Of a DNA stretch of 64,000 nt, positions 22,201-33,715 are shown one piece after another. The notes below the pieces were generated by a model. It was not told the origin of the DNA. It searched no databases and saw only the letters and a program-made list of their open reading frames with translations. This DNA comes from Closterium sp. Naga37s-1 (Eukaryota > Streptophyta > Zygnematophyceae > Desmidiales > Closteriaceae): positions 496,001 to 560,000 of the forward strand of contig CANJKZ010000777.1 in NCBI GenBank assembly GCA_947471745.1. The letters are read 5' to 3'. Positions within the stretch are counted from its first letter, which is position 1; each line of letters starts with the position of its first letter. A program made the translations under genes and the position numbers.

Positions 22201-22626
22201 GCGTCGAGACATTGCTATTTTCATATGTGTTGTGTTCTCAGCTGTTGCAGCATCCGATTGTGCAACAAGTTGCGAAGGAAGTCGAGCGGTCAACTTCTCA
22301 AGTGCTCCTCAGATGGAGCCTGCAGCATGGAATGGGTATGTTCTGTCTTGTCGATGAGCTTCATTCAACCTGTCTGGTGATTCTGCTGCTATTCTTCATC
22401 GGCCCAAATTTTCCGCATACTGACTGTCCAACACAACTCCTTCCCTTCCCTCGCCTTGCTTGTAACCTATTTATGGCCAGTTACAATACCCAAGTCTGTG
22501 AGCGCAAGTCGGATTGCAGAGAACGCTGACATATTCAGTTTCTCATTAGACAGGGAAAAGATGGATGCATTGGATTCATTAGATGAAGATCACCATTTTT
22601 GCTGGTCACCCATTGGGATTGCATAG
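19250..22626 (+). CDS. Aldo-keto reductase family protein
   Basis: Ten exons: 19250-19307, 19940-20017, 20168-20279, 20486-20546, 20921-20940, 21237-21260, 21425-21492, 21711-21901, 22242-22335 and 22481-22626 (TAG), summing to 852 nt (283 residues) in frame. The NADPH-dependent AKR catalytic tetrad is complete and correctly spaced: D46 and Y51 (RHIDTASVY), K76 (FITSK), H109 (LYLLHW). Further marks are GVSNFT, NQVEVHP, AYSPLG and the coenzyme-binding IPKSVSASRI. It reduces small aldehydes or ketones; the exact substrate cannot be read. Length is slightly below the family's 300-320 because the C-terminal substrate loop is short. Oddities: two very small exons (20 and 24 nt) and two minisatellites that begin at 5' splice sites. 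Intron 1 is strongly CCGCCCTTC-rich. Confidence 0.92.
19310..19640. repeat. CCGCCCTTC-rich pyrimidine tract
   Basis: Intron 1 of the aldo-keto reductase starts with a run of short CCGCCCTTC-type units, plus two to three direct repeats of CCCCCTATCCAGTCCTCG near 19445-19505. Confidence 0.8.
20018..20110. repeat. 12-bp minisatellite starting at a 5' splice site
   Basis: Seven full units of GTGGGCACATGG plus a partial one, beginning at the first intron base. The unit equals the last nine exon bases (GGCACATAG, with A changed to G) plus GTG, so the array looks like serial duplication of the exon-intron junction. Confidence 0.93.
20397..20480. repeat. CTCA-type simple repeat
   Basis: Runs of ACTC/GCTC tetramers before the acceptor of aldo-keto reductase exon 4. 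Confidence 0.8.
20647..20682 (+). repeat. Copy of aldo-keto reductase exon 4 end
   Basis: ACGCCTGCAAACAGACTACC followed by TGGTGAGTGTG repeats 20526-20553 almost exactly, including the donor, but has no acceptor; a transcript could use it only as an alternative donor. Confidence 0.85.
21902..22090. repeat. 21-bp minisatellite bounded by splice-site sequences
   Basis: Nine units of 21 nt, mostly GTGGGT(C/T)TCTG..GCTACCAG, starting at the first base of intron 8. Every unit starts like a donor (GTGGGT; CTGGGT in unit 3) and ends like an acceptor (CAG). Confidence 0.95.
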
Positions 22627-23127
22627 GATGGGAGAACCTTTTCTGGACTAGCAGTATGTGTTAGTGGTCAATCAGAATTACCTGCTAGACTGTGATTCAA
22701 ACGCGCACAAGGAACTGAATATGTCAGCGTTCCCTATCTCGAGGGCAAGGGAGGGACCACTTTTGCTGGCGTACGTGGTCCGTGCCACGCCAGCAGCCCC
22801 TAGTTCATGAGCTGGCCAACATCAAGGTTTCGTCTGCTTGGGTCCACACGCACTTCCCCTACTTGGCCCCCATTGTTCCCCCCTGTTTCTTCTTCAACCT
22901 CTTTTCTCAGCCAATCAGCGACTCAGCCTCAATTGTTCCCAGTTTCCCAGTCAGCGAGAGGAACACATTCTTCGGCCTACATTTCTGCATTCTTCGTGTT
23001 GCGTCCTTCCCCACGCAGCCGCCGTGTCGTCTGACCGTTTCGCGTCACGTAATCCGTCGGAGCTTGCCGTTTCTTCGTTAGGGTCAGGATTGCCTCGAAG
23101 TAGGCCGATTTCTGCGAAAAAGGAATC
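22627..23127. promoter_or_regulatory. Intergenic region upstream of ascorbate peroxidase
   Basis: About 500 nt holding the aldo-keto reductase 3' end and the peroxidase promoter and 5' UTR. The only visible trait is a C/T-rich stretch near 22850-22910. Confidence 0.45.
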
Positions 23128-24740
23128 ATGCAGGCCCCTACGGTTGACGCGGATTACTTAAAGGAGATAGAGGCGGTCAGGCGAGACTTGCGAGCATTGA
23201 TTGCGGAGAAGAGCTGCGCTCCGCTTATGCTCCGTTTGGCGTAAGACGCTGGACATCGTTGTATTTATTAAACCGTATACCTTATTTTACGAGAATTAGC
23301 AATGTGATGGTGTTGTGTTCTTGCGCATGTGAACTGAATTTAGGTTCCACGATGCTGGCACTTATGACGCGAAGACGAGAAGCGGCGGACCGAATGCTTC
23401 GATCAGAAGCGAGCTGGAATACACTCATGGCGGAAACGCAGGGATGAAGATAGGCATCGACTTGCTTGGTGAGCTCACATGCCATTTTTCGCAGTTCGCA
23501 GTGCTGGTGAAGGATTAGCACTCATTGCAGTGTTTTCCTGTCTGCAGAGCCGGTCAAGGCGAAACATCCACGAGTATCATACGCTGACATCTACCAGGTG
23601 CAGTCTTGTGTTTTGTGCGCATTCAATCATTCTTCTTCTGACGTTTTAACTCACTGCTGTCTTGATTGAGCAGTTAGCTGGCGTGGTAGCTGTTGAAGTA
23701 ACTGGAGGTCCTACCATTCCTTTCAAGGCTGGCCGAAAGGTGAGCTCAAGCACACGCCTCCATAGTTTCTTTATGTGTGTTTTCTTGTGCTCACAACTCA
23801 TTCTCTGGTTGGGCAGGACTCCCTGGCTGTTACTCCTGACGGCAGGCTGCCAGATGCTCATAAAGGTGTGTGAATTCAGGCGAATTGTCCACACCTCGTA
23901 TTCATGAACTGCACTTCGTGGTATTCGAGGATTCGTGATTGTTTGTGTGAGTATGTGAGTAATATTTTCCAATGACTCCTTTCTGTTTCAGGATCTGCTC
24001 ACCTACGAGATATATTTTGTCGCATGGGGTTCAGCGATCAAGACATTGTTGCATTGAGTGGATCACACACTCTGGTAAGCCACCGCTAACTCGCTTCCCT
24101 GCAAGCACATGAGGCATTGTGTGATTGAACATCGAGTGTGCATGCAGGGGCGTGCACATAAGGATCGTTCGGGCTTTGAGGGGGCATGGACGCAGCAACC
24201 ACTGAAGTTTGACAACACCTACTATATGTGAGTCTGAACAACTGAGCCAGGGATTGAGCATACTTTCGTTGTGTCAGAAGCTTCTTCCACTCAAGCATAC
24301 TTTCCCTGTGCCCCTGCAACAGTGAGCTCTTGAAAGGAGACGCTACAGGACTACTCCAGCTTCCCACGGACAAGTGCCTCATGCAGGACCCCAAGTTTCG
24401 TCCATTCGTTGAGTTGTATGCAAAGGTAAGCGATAGAGGGCTGTTGTGATTGTTCCTTGAGTTGGTTGGAGGGTAGTATGATTACTTATGAGTCCATTTT
24501 GCCTTCCGTTGTAATTTGCAGGATGAGGAGGCGTTTTTTAGGGACTACGCATCTGCACACAAGAAAATGTCTGAGCTTGGGTGCAAGGATACCTCTCCAG
24601 CATTCTGGGAAGCTGATGCTGCAGCCAAGGAGACTGTTAGTGCATCCACCATCTTGGCCCAAAGTGCTTTTGGTGCTGTTGTCACTGCTGGAGTTCTTGT
24701 TCTAGGGTACCTGTATGAGCTCCGGCGGAAAGCCAAGTGA
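23128..24740 (+). CDS. APX: Membrane-anchored L-ascorbate peroxidase (APX3 type)
   Basis: Nine exons: 23128-23240, 23344-23468, 23549-23598, 23674-23739, 23817-23865, 23992-24074, 24148-24227, 24323-24425 and 24522-24740 (TGA); 888 nt, 295 residues. It is a class I haem peroxidase reducing H2O2 with ascorbate. Key residues seen: distal R36 and H40 (LRLAFHDAG), proximal H160 (LSGSHTLG), the ascorbate-contact Arg at 169 (DRSGF), proximal W176 (AWTQQ) and D205 (LPTDK). Plant APX have Trp at the distal position where this has F39. A C-terminal hydrophobic helix (about 265-283) followed by ELRRKAK fits the tail anchor and basic tail of peroxisome/ER-membrane APX. No exon copies were found in this gene; introns are short (75-126 nt). 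Confidence 0.95.
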
Positions 24741-25870
24741 GTGCTGGATAATTTTAACCGTTTGGCAAAGCTTTACCAGCATGTGGCCACCACATTGCCA
24801 CCACTATATGCCATAAATGTTTCATGGACCTCCTCCTGATGTTTCGAGAATTTCAGAAATTATGACGCTTGCTTGCAAATGTGTAGGTATTCCTGGATGA
24901 TGGCAAACCATAAGTAATTACCTAAATATTTCCCTTGTCCTTTCAACATCCCATTTCTCCATGATAGTGTTCAAATATATTCGAATGGTGCTTTGATGTC
25001 TTTCACAAATCGAGAAAGAGGTATCGCGTGTGATACCGTACCGAGCCACGTTACAGCGAGAAACCGCTGAAAGCTTTCAAACTGGCACACTTTTGGCGCG
25101 CAACGTGTCCAACCATCTCACGAGCATGTCAGAAATCTTTCACACCGCCGTTCCCTTACCGTCACACGGCGGCAGCTTTGCTTTCCCCAGCAGCGGAACT
25201 TTCCAGGGCATTCCCAATTTCCCATCCGAAGGCTTTCCTCCCTTCTCTGGTCACTAGTCAGAATGCAAGTCACTGGACCTGGTACTAGCTCTCCTCGGAA
25301 GATTAGTCCTCCATGTTCCCGACTTAGGTCCCTTAGCTTCTGCAACAGTACGGCTACGGTTTGAGCTGATTAGACGGATGAGTTACTATTGAATAGTTGC
25401 CGGGTACTTCCACTTGTCTATAACCTGTGGTTCCTGTACTGGTTCTATCTGTTACTAGTCCACGGCTCATTAAAGCCCGGGGTCAGCATGGTAATTCTTC
25501 AAGTTATGTGGTTTTGAAATAGTGTTAGCGAAACCTTGAAAACAAGAATTTCGGCAAAGTCAGTGTAGCGAAAAAGGGATTTACTGACGAGGGGAAAAGG
25601 GGCCTCGCCAAACGTGAAGTGATGGTAAACGATACTGTGCAGCTTTGACAAATTTGCAGAACAGCGTCGGGCGACAGGAAGGAGTGTCGCAAGGATCGCA
25701 CGGGAAGCTCCAACAACCTCAGAACGAGTGAGGAGAAAAAACACCACGATCAATCTACTACTTCAACCAAGCTAACTACTTCAATCAAACTAACTACTCC
25801 ACCTACTCAGGTAGCGCAGCGCAGCATAAAATAGGCAGGATATAGGGACTCTTCAAGCGCATACACGAAG
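24741..25870. other. Intergenic, nothing recognised
   Basis: About 1.1 kb of balanced composition downstream of the peroxidase. Short open frames have no supporting features; no repeat, RNA gene or transposon end seen. Confidence 0.5.
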
Positions 25871-27060
25871 TCACTGTGGGGGGGCGAGGGTGAGTGAAGC
25901 CACTTCACCATGCCTGCCCACGCACCTCCCTGATTGGCTCATAGGACGCGCCTCCCCTTCCCTCGAGCTCCTCCAATCGTCGCGCTTCCCATTGTCGCGT
26001 TCCTCCGCCCATCGCGCCACCTCCCGTCGCGCCACCCATCTTTTCGCCGCGCATTCTCTCGTGCCTCGCCTCTTGTCGTCACGCCTCCCCTCGTTTCTTG
26101 AAGCCTCCCCTCGTTGCACCTCCGCTCGCCTCGCCGCGCCGCTCGCCTCTCCGCGCCTCCGCTCGCCGTTCCCCCCACCGCGGTTTCTCCCGGTGCGGCG
26201 CGGAAGAGGATGAGGCGCGGAAGAGGATGACGAGGAAGGGGATGAGGCGCGGAAGAGGATGACGAGGAAGGGGATGAGGCGCGGAAGGGGATGACGAGGA
26301 AGGGGATGAGGCGGATTCCCCTGATTCCCCTCCTTTCCACCCTTCCTTCCCCTCCTTTTCCTCCCTGCTCCCCCTCCTTTCCCCCCTTGCTTGCCGCTAA
26401 TCCTCTCCTCCCTTCCCTCTCCTCCCTCGTCCAATCCCCTCCCTCCCCTCTCCTCCCTCGTTCAACCTCCTCCCCTCCCTCTCCCATCTTCCCTATCCCC
26501 CCGAATCATTCTCTCCCCTTTTCTCCTCCACCCCCTCTTCCTATCTCCTCCTCTTCCCCTCTCCTATCCCCTCGTTTACCCCCCTGCTAGCCCCTTGCTT
26601 CTCCCATGTTAGCTCCTCACTTGCACCCTTCCTCTCTTCCGCACTTCCCCCTTTCCTCTCTGTCCCGCCTTTCATCCCTTACTTCCCCTCATTTACTTTG
26701 CCCCCTTTCTTCCCCTCATTCTACCCCGTGCTTCCCCTCATTTCCCCCGCTGCTGCCACTCATTTCCCTCCTTGCTTCCCCTCATTTCCCCCCCTGCTTC
26801 CCCTCATTCCCCCCCTGCTTCCCCTCATTTCTCCCCCTGCTTCCCCTCATTTCCCCCCCTGCTTGCCCTCATTTCCCCCCCTGCTTGCCCTCATTTACCC
26901 CCCTGCTTCCCCTCATGTCCCCCCCTGCTTCTCGTCATTGCCCTCCCTGCTTCTCGTCATTTCCCTCCCTGCTCTCCCATATCTCCCATATCTCCCCTGT
27001 TTGACATTTTTCTTGTCCCCCCTCTCAATCCCTCGTATTGTCTCCCTCTCCCTCGCTATT
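25871..27060. repeat. Low-complexity C/T-rich stretch with two tandem repeats
   Basis: 26209-26310 holds three units of about 32 nt (GAGGCGCGGAAGAGGATGAC type). 26738-26965 holds about ten units of about 21 nt (TTCCCCTCATTTCCCCCCTG type). The rest is C/T-rich. Near 27064-27170 lies a short open block (GDYTEDFSDT-like reading) between a TAG acceptor and a GTACAA donor that might be a lone exon; weak. Confidence 0.75.
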
Positions 27061-27874
27061 GTAGTGACTACACTGAAGATTTTTCTGATACTGCAACTCG
27101 CCTCAGCCCATCATCCCATGCCATGCTCGTAGAGAAAACAGTTCCTCTCGTGTTTTTTCAAGGCCTTGAGAAAGGTACAATCAGAAGTATTAGGAACATG
27201 CCTCGATGTACCCTTCTGACACTCTTAGTGTCCATGCATTTTGGAAGAATATATTGCACTGCAGAAACAAGGTATATATCTCCAACAGCAGTCTCATATC
27301 ATGCTTGCATACAACACACAAGAAACAGTCGGTGGTAAGGTGTAAAGCATTGACTAGCTGTGCCTCAGCTTGCTCCTCTGCTTCACCACTGATAATTAGG
27401 AGAGTGGAGTGGGCAGAAAGAATTGTGTGAAGAAACATGGCGGAGGTGGTGTGAGGTGCAAGGGAACAACCGCAAGGGTATACAAGGAAGCACACATGAT
27501 GAAAGCATGTATGGGGAATCATTGATGGGTGCACATCCATGGGAACAAGAGGGCGGAAGGTGAGGATGGAGGGGAGAGGGGAGGGCACGAAAAGGAAGGA
27601 AAGGGTTGAGAAGGGATGGGGAAAGGAAGGGCAGGGCAGGGAGGGAAAGGCAGGGATTGGGAGGGCAGGTGGGAACAGGACAGAGGGTGAGGGGAAGGAG
27701 GGCTGAGGGTGGTGGGAAGGAGAGTGAGAGTGCGAGAGGACGGAGAGAGAGAGTGCGAGAGGAGTGAGAGCGTGTGAGGTTGGGAGGAAGGAGAATGAGG
27801 GAAGGAATGAGAGACGGCGGGAAGGAATGAGAGAGAGTGGGAAGGAGTGAGGGAAGGTGCGAAGGAATGACGGA

Positions 27875-28150
27875 TGGCGGCAGGGAAGCAGGGAAAGGGA
27901 TGGGGGGAAGCAGGGAAAGGGATGGGGGGAAGCAGGGAAAGGGATGGGGGGAAGCAGCGAAGGGGTTGGGGGGGAGCAGGGAAGGACATAGGGTGAAGCA
28001 GGGAAGGGGATGGGTGGGAGCAGGGAAGGACATAGGGTGAAGCAGGGAAGGGGATGGGGGGGAGCAGGGAAGGACATAGGGTGAAGCAGGGAAGGGGATG
28101 GGGGGGAGCAGGGAAGGACATAGGGTGAAGCAGGGAAGGGGATGGGGGGG
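27875..28150. repeat. 22/44-bp G-rich tandem repeat
   Basis: Four units of GAAGCAGGGAAAGGGATGGG then about four 44-nt composite units adding a GGACATAGGGTGAAGCAGGG block. Confidence 0.9.
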
Positions 28151-28285
28151 AGCAATGTGCAGACTACGCCACCTCATCCCATGCGCCATCACTCAATCGC
28201 ACACGCCACCTCCATCTCACACCATCCCCCAATTTCAAATCACCCCCCCGTCTCACACAATCCATCCAGCCCCCTCCCTTCCAAC

Positions 28286-28616
28286 ACCATATTTCAAACC
28301 CCCTCTGTCCCTCCCCCTCTGTCCCTCCCCATCTGTCCACCCCTCTCTCTCCCTCCTCTCTCCCTCCCCCTCTCTCCCTCGCCTCTCTCCCACCCTCCTC
28401 TCTCCCTCCCTCTCTCTCCCTCCCCTTCCGTCCCTCCCCCTCGTTCCCTCCCCCACTGAATCTGTCCCTCTGTACTTCCCCCTCTGTCCCTCCCCCTCTG
28501 TCCTTCCCCCTCTGTCCCTCCCCCTGTGTCCCTCCCCCTCTGTCCCTCCCACTCTCTCTCTCCCCCTCTCCCCCTCCCCCTCTCACGCTCCTCCTCTCAC
28601 GCTCCTCCTCTGTCCC
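28286..28616. repeat. CCCTCTGTCCCTCC-type pyrimidine repeat
   Basis: Irregular repeats of about 14-15 nt on the plus strand, purely C/T apart from G at fixed positions; ends with a duplicated CTCACGCTCCTCCT. Confidence 0.85.
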
Positions 28617-28708
28617 GGGTACGTGGGGGGAAGGAGGGTGGGTATGTGGGGAGGAGGGCAGGTATGAGGGGGGGAGGAGGGTGGGTATGAGGAGGAACAC
28701 GAGGGCGT

Positions 28709-29318
28709 GTGGTGTTGGGCGAAGGCAGGTGGTGCGGGGAGAGGAAGGTGGGTGCTGTGTGTGGGGGAAGGCAGGTGGTGCGGGGAGAGGAAGGTCGGTG
28801 CTGTGTGTGGGGGAAGGCAGGTGGTGTGGGGAGAGGAAGGTCGGTGCTGTGTGTGGGGGAAGGCAGGTGGTGCGGGGAGAGGAAGGTCGGTGCTGTGTGT
28901 GGGCGAAGGCAGGTGGTGCGGGGAGAGGAAGGCCGGTGCTGTGTGTGGGGGAAGGCAGGTGGTGCGGGGAGAGGAAGGTCGGTGCTGTGTGTGGGGGAAG
29001 GCAGGTGGTGCGGGGAGAGGAAGGTCGGTGCTGTGTGTGGGGGAAGGCAGGTGGTGCGGGGAGAGGAAGGTCGGTGCTGTGTGTGGGCGAAGGCAGGTGG
29101 TGCGGGGAGAGGAAGGTCGGTGCTGTGTGTGGGGGAAGGCAGGTGGTGCGGGGAGAGGAAGGTCGGTGCTGTGTGTGGGGGAAGGCAGGTGGTGCGGGGA
29201 GAGGAAGGCCGGTGCTGTGTGTGGGGGAAGGCAGGTGGTGTGGGGAGAGGAAGGTCGGTGCTGTGTGTGGGGGAAGGCAGGTGGTGCGGGGAGAGGAAGG
29301 TGGGTGGTGTATGTAGGG
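28709..29318. repeat. 46-bp G-rich minisatellite, about 13 units
   Basis: Head-to-tail units of 46 nt (core GTGCTGTGTGTGGGGGAAGG and GCAGGTGGTGCGGGGAGAGG) with high identity. 46 is not a multiple of 3 and no unit holds a stop on the plus strand, so three overlapping open frames result. Confidence 0.97.
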
Positions 29319-29394
29319 GAGAAGGCGTGTGGTGCGTGGTGGGAAAGCCGGGCGTCGGGGGGAAACGAGAGCGACGGCAACGCGGGGAATCGCG

Positions 29395-29510
29395 GCGGCG
29401 GGAGTCGCCGGGCGGCGTGGGCAATCGCGAGCGGCGTGGGCAATCGCGAGCGGCGTGGGCAATCGCGAGCGGCGTGGGCAATCGCGGGCGGCGTGAGGAA
29501 TCGCGGCGGC
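29395..29510. repeat. 19-bp repeat (GCGGCGTGGGCAATCGCGA)
   Basis: About five units, the last two diverged, directly after the 46-bp array. Confidence 0.88.
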
Positions 29511-31089
29511 GTGGAGAATTGCGGGCGACGAACGGAAGCGAGGGAGAGAAGGGGGATAATGGAATTACGGGCGAAGCGGGGAATTACGGGCGAGTAAAAT
29601 ATATATGCATTAAAAAACTCCGAGATTGATGCGAAACATAACGCTTTTTAAAGGGGAGTTACGGTCGACGAGGCGAAATAGGGCGACGGCCAGGGGAGAC
29701 GAGGGTGACGGGAAAGGCAAAGTAAGGAACGTGACGGGGAGACCTAGCGTGGCCCAAAGGAAGGAGACACGAGGGTGATGGAGAGGGACGACGGGCAACG
29801 AACGTGACGACAAGAGAGGAAGCGAGGGCGGCAGGTAAGGAGGGACGAGTGATCAGTGATGGTAGGGATCAAACGACGGGAGGGAATGTTAGCGGGATCA
29901 CCAGTCGCGACTCGGGAATGCCATTTACGAGCATTGCGCGTGCCGTGCGCTAGAACGGATCCGTGTCTGGCATGCGAAAACGGTACGGTAATAGCGGGTT
30001 TGGCATGAAGTTGTGCGTGGCCGGACAGCGGGATTGACTAGTGTTGGGCAGAGAAAAACGATTCTACCTGAGCTAGCTTTTATCGTCCAGCCGCGCTTTT
30101 ACTAGTTACGTGAGTATTCTAGTAGACTAGGAGTACTACTTGGTCTTCAAGATTTGTGAGAGGAGATCGAGGCAACCTTGTGGGCGATGGGCTGATCTGT
30201 TGTGCGACAGGTCACAGAAACCAATCAGGAGTGACTGTCGCAGGAGCTTGTCCCTGGGTAGCGAGTTTTTTTTCAAACCAAAACGGGTTACCCTGTTTTC
30301 TGCGACTTCAAGTTCAAGAATCTTGAACTTGAAGAATACCATGCTGTACTTGGGCTTTAAGCCGTTACTCTATCTGTTACTGTTATACATTAAGCTCCCT
30401 AGAACAAAGCTCTTATTGTCGACTTCATTTTCATTTAGCGAGGGGTGATTTTCAGAAGAAACGACCAACTGCTGCTCGCGCTTTCGGCTAGGCTCAGCGT
30501 TGATACAGTTCATTCTGTACGACGGTTGCGACATCCAGCAACGCTTCTTCGCGAAAAGCTTTGCTACGGAGGCTCCCACAGCAACAAATCGCAGCTCTAG
30601 AGGTAGCCGTGTAGTGCACCTTTTCGGGTTCCCGTCTACCTCTGCTTGCCCTCCAGCGACCTGCTAAACTCTAGAGTGGAGTGACGCGGCGACAAGACGA
30701 CATGACGCAATAGCTGACGTGAGATGGTCTTTCGAATCATGAAAGGCTCGTGCGACGGGAGGCGGTTGTTCCAGCGAGTCTTGGAATAAAGCCAAGTTAT
30801 GCATCCTCCAGTCCGAGTGACGGAGTATTAGCTCCACCGTCGAAACTGGCAGTGTGAAGCAAACGTTTCTCAACCCCCGTGAGACTGGCAGCGGTAGGAG
30901 CAGCATCGACGACAGACAGCCTCCAACCGGACGGAACAGACAATCGGCCGTCGAGATTGCTGGCCTTTGAGTACGAATACTCTTTTTTGACACTCAAAAG
31001 TCAGCTCGGAACAACGCAGCCTTTTTTGGAGTACGAATAGCGGGAAGCAACGTACGCAGCAGTTCGCAAACGGCAGCAATAGTGTTCGC
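29511..31089. other. Intergenic, no gene recognised
   Basis: About 1.6 kb of more balanced composition between two repeat fields. It holds a perfect hairpin (30306-30334) and a direct repeat of GAGTACGAATA at about 30970 and 31029. No credible CDS. Confidence 0.5.
30306..30334. other. Perfect 13-bp inverted repeat with 3-nt loop
   Basis: Arms CTTCAAGTTCAAG and CTTGAACTTGAAG around AAT. Each arm is itself built from a repeated TTCAAG motif. It could fold as a strong hairpin; function unknown. Confidence 0.85.
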
Positions 31090-32260
31090 CGACCGGCATC
31101 GCAAGCAGCGCTTTTCATTCCGATTTCTGGCCGTCAGGGGGTGGTCGTTTCGATGCGTCAAGTTTAAGACGTCGCAAAGCACGTTTCGAAGCAGCGTGAC
31201 GCAGTTCACGGGAGATTGTTCTCGGCCGTTCGCCATGAGGATCACATTTGTTCGCATCGAGTTCCTCGGCGTTCCCCTTGATTTCGCTCGCAAACAATGA
31301 AGGATCAATCATGGTACGTAATAGCGAAGGCTGGTGGGGGAATCATGTAGCCGTCTAGGACAGGAAAGCCTAGAGAGTCTCGTCGCTTTCCCCGTTCGAG
31401 TCATGTTCAATTATACCCTTCCGCTAACGCGTGTACCGTCCCTCGCCTCCTGTCCTCCTCGTTCTCCCATTTGCATGTGTGCGACTAACACGGAGGCGCG
31501 GGATTCGGGTCGTCTTAGCGTCCGGCTAAGGGTTGCGCCAAACACCTTAAGAATCGCCGTTTGAAGCTCGCAAGCGTTCCTTTGGAGATCGTTGGCGATC
31601 AGGGGACGATAAACGGTACGTAAGGGCGAAGGCTTTGGGGGGTGATTCCTGTAAGCGTCTAGGATAGGAACGCCTAAAAAGTTCCATCGCTCTTCTTCGT
31701 CGCGTCAAGTGCGTAATTACCCTCCCACTAACGCGTTTACCGTTTTTCTCCCCTGTTCTCCTCGTCGTTCTCCCCCCTGCATGTGCGCGTCCGAGCCACG
31801 GAATTCGAGCCGGCGCCATCGGTGCAGCGTCCGAACGAGGTCGCAGCAGACACCGCATGTGAAGTTTCGCTAGACGTCGCAGGGGTTACCTTATATCTCG
31901 CACGCGATCAATGAAATGAAAGATTATAGGTACGTAAGAGCGACGGTTTGATGAGGGGATTCATGTAGGCGTCTAGGACTGCACCGCCTAGCGAGTCTCG
32001 TCACTTTCCTTCTTTGCGTCATGTGTGAATCTACCCTACCACTAACGCGTCTGTTGTCCCTCTCCCCGCGTTCGCCTCGTTCCCCCTTTGCATGTGTGCG
32101 ATTGCTAATCGGAGGCACGGGATTCGATCCAGCGCCATCGGTGCAGCGTCTGAACGAGATCTCACCAGTGAAGAATCGGTAGAGGTCAAAGATTTTGCCG
32201 GAGTTTCCTTCAATTTCAATGGTACGTATTAGCGCGAAGGCTGGGGGGGGGGGGAACACG
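31090..32260 (+). repeat. Tandem array A: four ~300-bp exon/intron-like units
   Basis: Near 31314, 31613, 31929 and 32219 the text GGTACGTA is followed by AGGCGTCTAGGA-like and TCTCGTCRCTTTCC-like blocks, a C/T-rich stretch, CCACTAACGCGT, GCATGTGTGCG, and then GGTGCAGCGTC, an acceptor-like junction. Each unit thus reads as donor, intron, acceptor and an exon of about 80-95 nt. Some exon frames are open and related (for example RPNEVAADT and, in the next unit, RTKEVAADN), others have stops. Confidence 0.75.
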
Positions 32261-33254
32261 TAGCAGTATAGGATAGGAATGCTTAGAGACTTACGTCGCT
32301 TTCTTTCTTCCCTTTGTATGTGAGATTACCCACCCACTAACGTCTGTGTTCTCCCTCTCTCCCTGTCCTTACCTGTTCTCCCCCCTCTCCCTGTGCCATC
32401 GCTGCAGCGTACAAAAGAGGTTGCTGCAGACAATCTGAAAATCGCGAGCGTTCTTTCAAAGCTCACAACCATTCGCTTAGAGATCGCTGACGATCCACAA
32501 CGGTGCGTAAGAACGAGACGGCTGTGGGGGGAAAGTGTGGTGAGTCGTAGAGTGTCGCCGCGCAGAGGCAAGAGTCGTGTCTCTTGCTTTTGCCTCCGCC
32601 ACTCGCCTCCTGCTGTTTCTAACCCTCCCTTGTTGGTGCCGCTTCTGTGTGCGTCTCTCTCTCTCCCCATGCGTGTGTGTGCCGCACGGCTTGCGAGCAT
32701 GGGCAGCAAGAGCAATGGAGCAAGCTGGAGCAACTTGGAGCAGCAGGCGTGAAGGGAAGGCGTGGTGCAGGAGGGGCAGAGCAGCGGAAACAGTGTGGTA
32801 CGCGCCAGGGGGTGCGTGCAGGGGGGAGTGTAGTGATTCATAGAGCGTCGCCGCGCAGAGGCAAGAGTCGTGTCTCATGCGTTTGATTCCGCTACTCCCC
32901 TCGTGCTGCTTCTAACCCTCCCTTGTTGGTGCCGCTTCTGTGCGCGTTTCTCCCTCTCCCCATGCTTGTGTGTGTGTGCCTCACGGCCTGCGAGCATGGG
33001 CAGCCGGAGCAACCTGGAGCAACTTTTATCCCGAGCGAGCGCCGTGGGCAGCCGCATTGGACGCAGTAGCACTGGTGCCAGCAGCAGTGGAGGAGTGAGA
33101 CATAGCCAAGTGCCACACCTTTTGTCCAGAACCAACAGCGTGGGCAGCGGTGCCAGTGGTGCCAGCGTCACTTACACAGTCAATGGCAGCTGCAATGGTG
33201 GCTTCAGCAGAAATGGAGGGGTGAGTACAGCTTATCCTTTCGCAACGTCAAATC

Positions 33255-33715
33255 AGCATCAGTGCACCGCAAGGCACGAAGCGCACCGCAAGGCACCGCA
33301 ACCGACCACAAGGCACCGCAGCCCACCGCAGCGCACCGCAAGGCACCGCACAGCTCCGCTGCCCACCGCACAGCACCGCTGCCCACCGCACGCAGCGCAC
33401 CACACGGCACCGCAGCGCACCGCACGGCACCACAGCCCACCGCAAGGCACAGCAGCGCACCGCAAGGCACCGCACGGGACCGCAGCTCACCACAGTGCTC
33501 CGCACGGCACCACAGCGCCCTGAACGGCACCGCAGCGCCCCGCACGGCACTGCACAGCACTGCACCGCACCGCACAACAAGCTACCACATCGCACGGCTC
33601 GGTACAGCTGAGAACGCATGGCACCGCAGTGCACCGCATGGAACCGCAGCACACCGGACAGCACCGCATGGCACCGCACTGCACCGCACCGCACAGCACC
33701 ACACGGAACACCGGT
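33255..33715. repeat. 10-bp repeat CACCGCACGG / CACCGCAAGG
   Basis: About 450 nt of irregular GCACCGCA-type units within array B, open in several frames on both strands. Confidence 0.92.

Noticed and set aside
25871..26487. Gly/Glu/Arg-rich minus-strand frames of about 180 codons
   Set aside because: They are the complement of a pyrimidine-rich low-complexity stretch; two overlapping frames look equally 'coding'.
28164..29597. Overlapping frames of about 290-430 codons on both strands over the 46-bp repeat
   Set aside because: Same cause: a stop-free unit not divisible by 3. Six frames cannot all be coding and none has a sensible flank.
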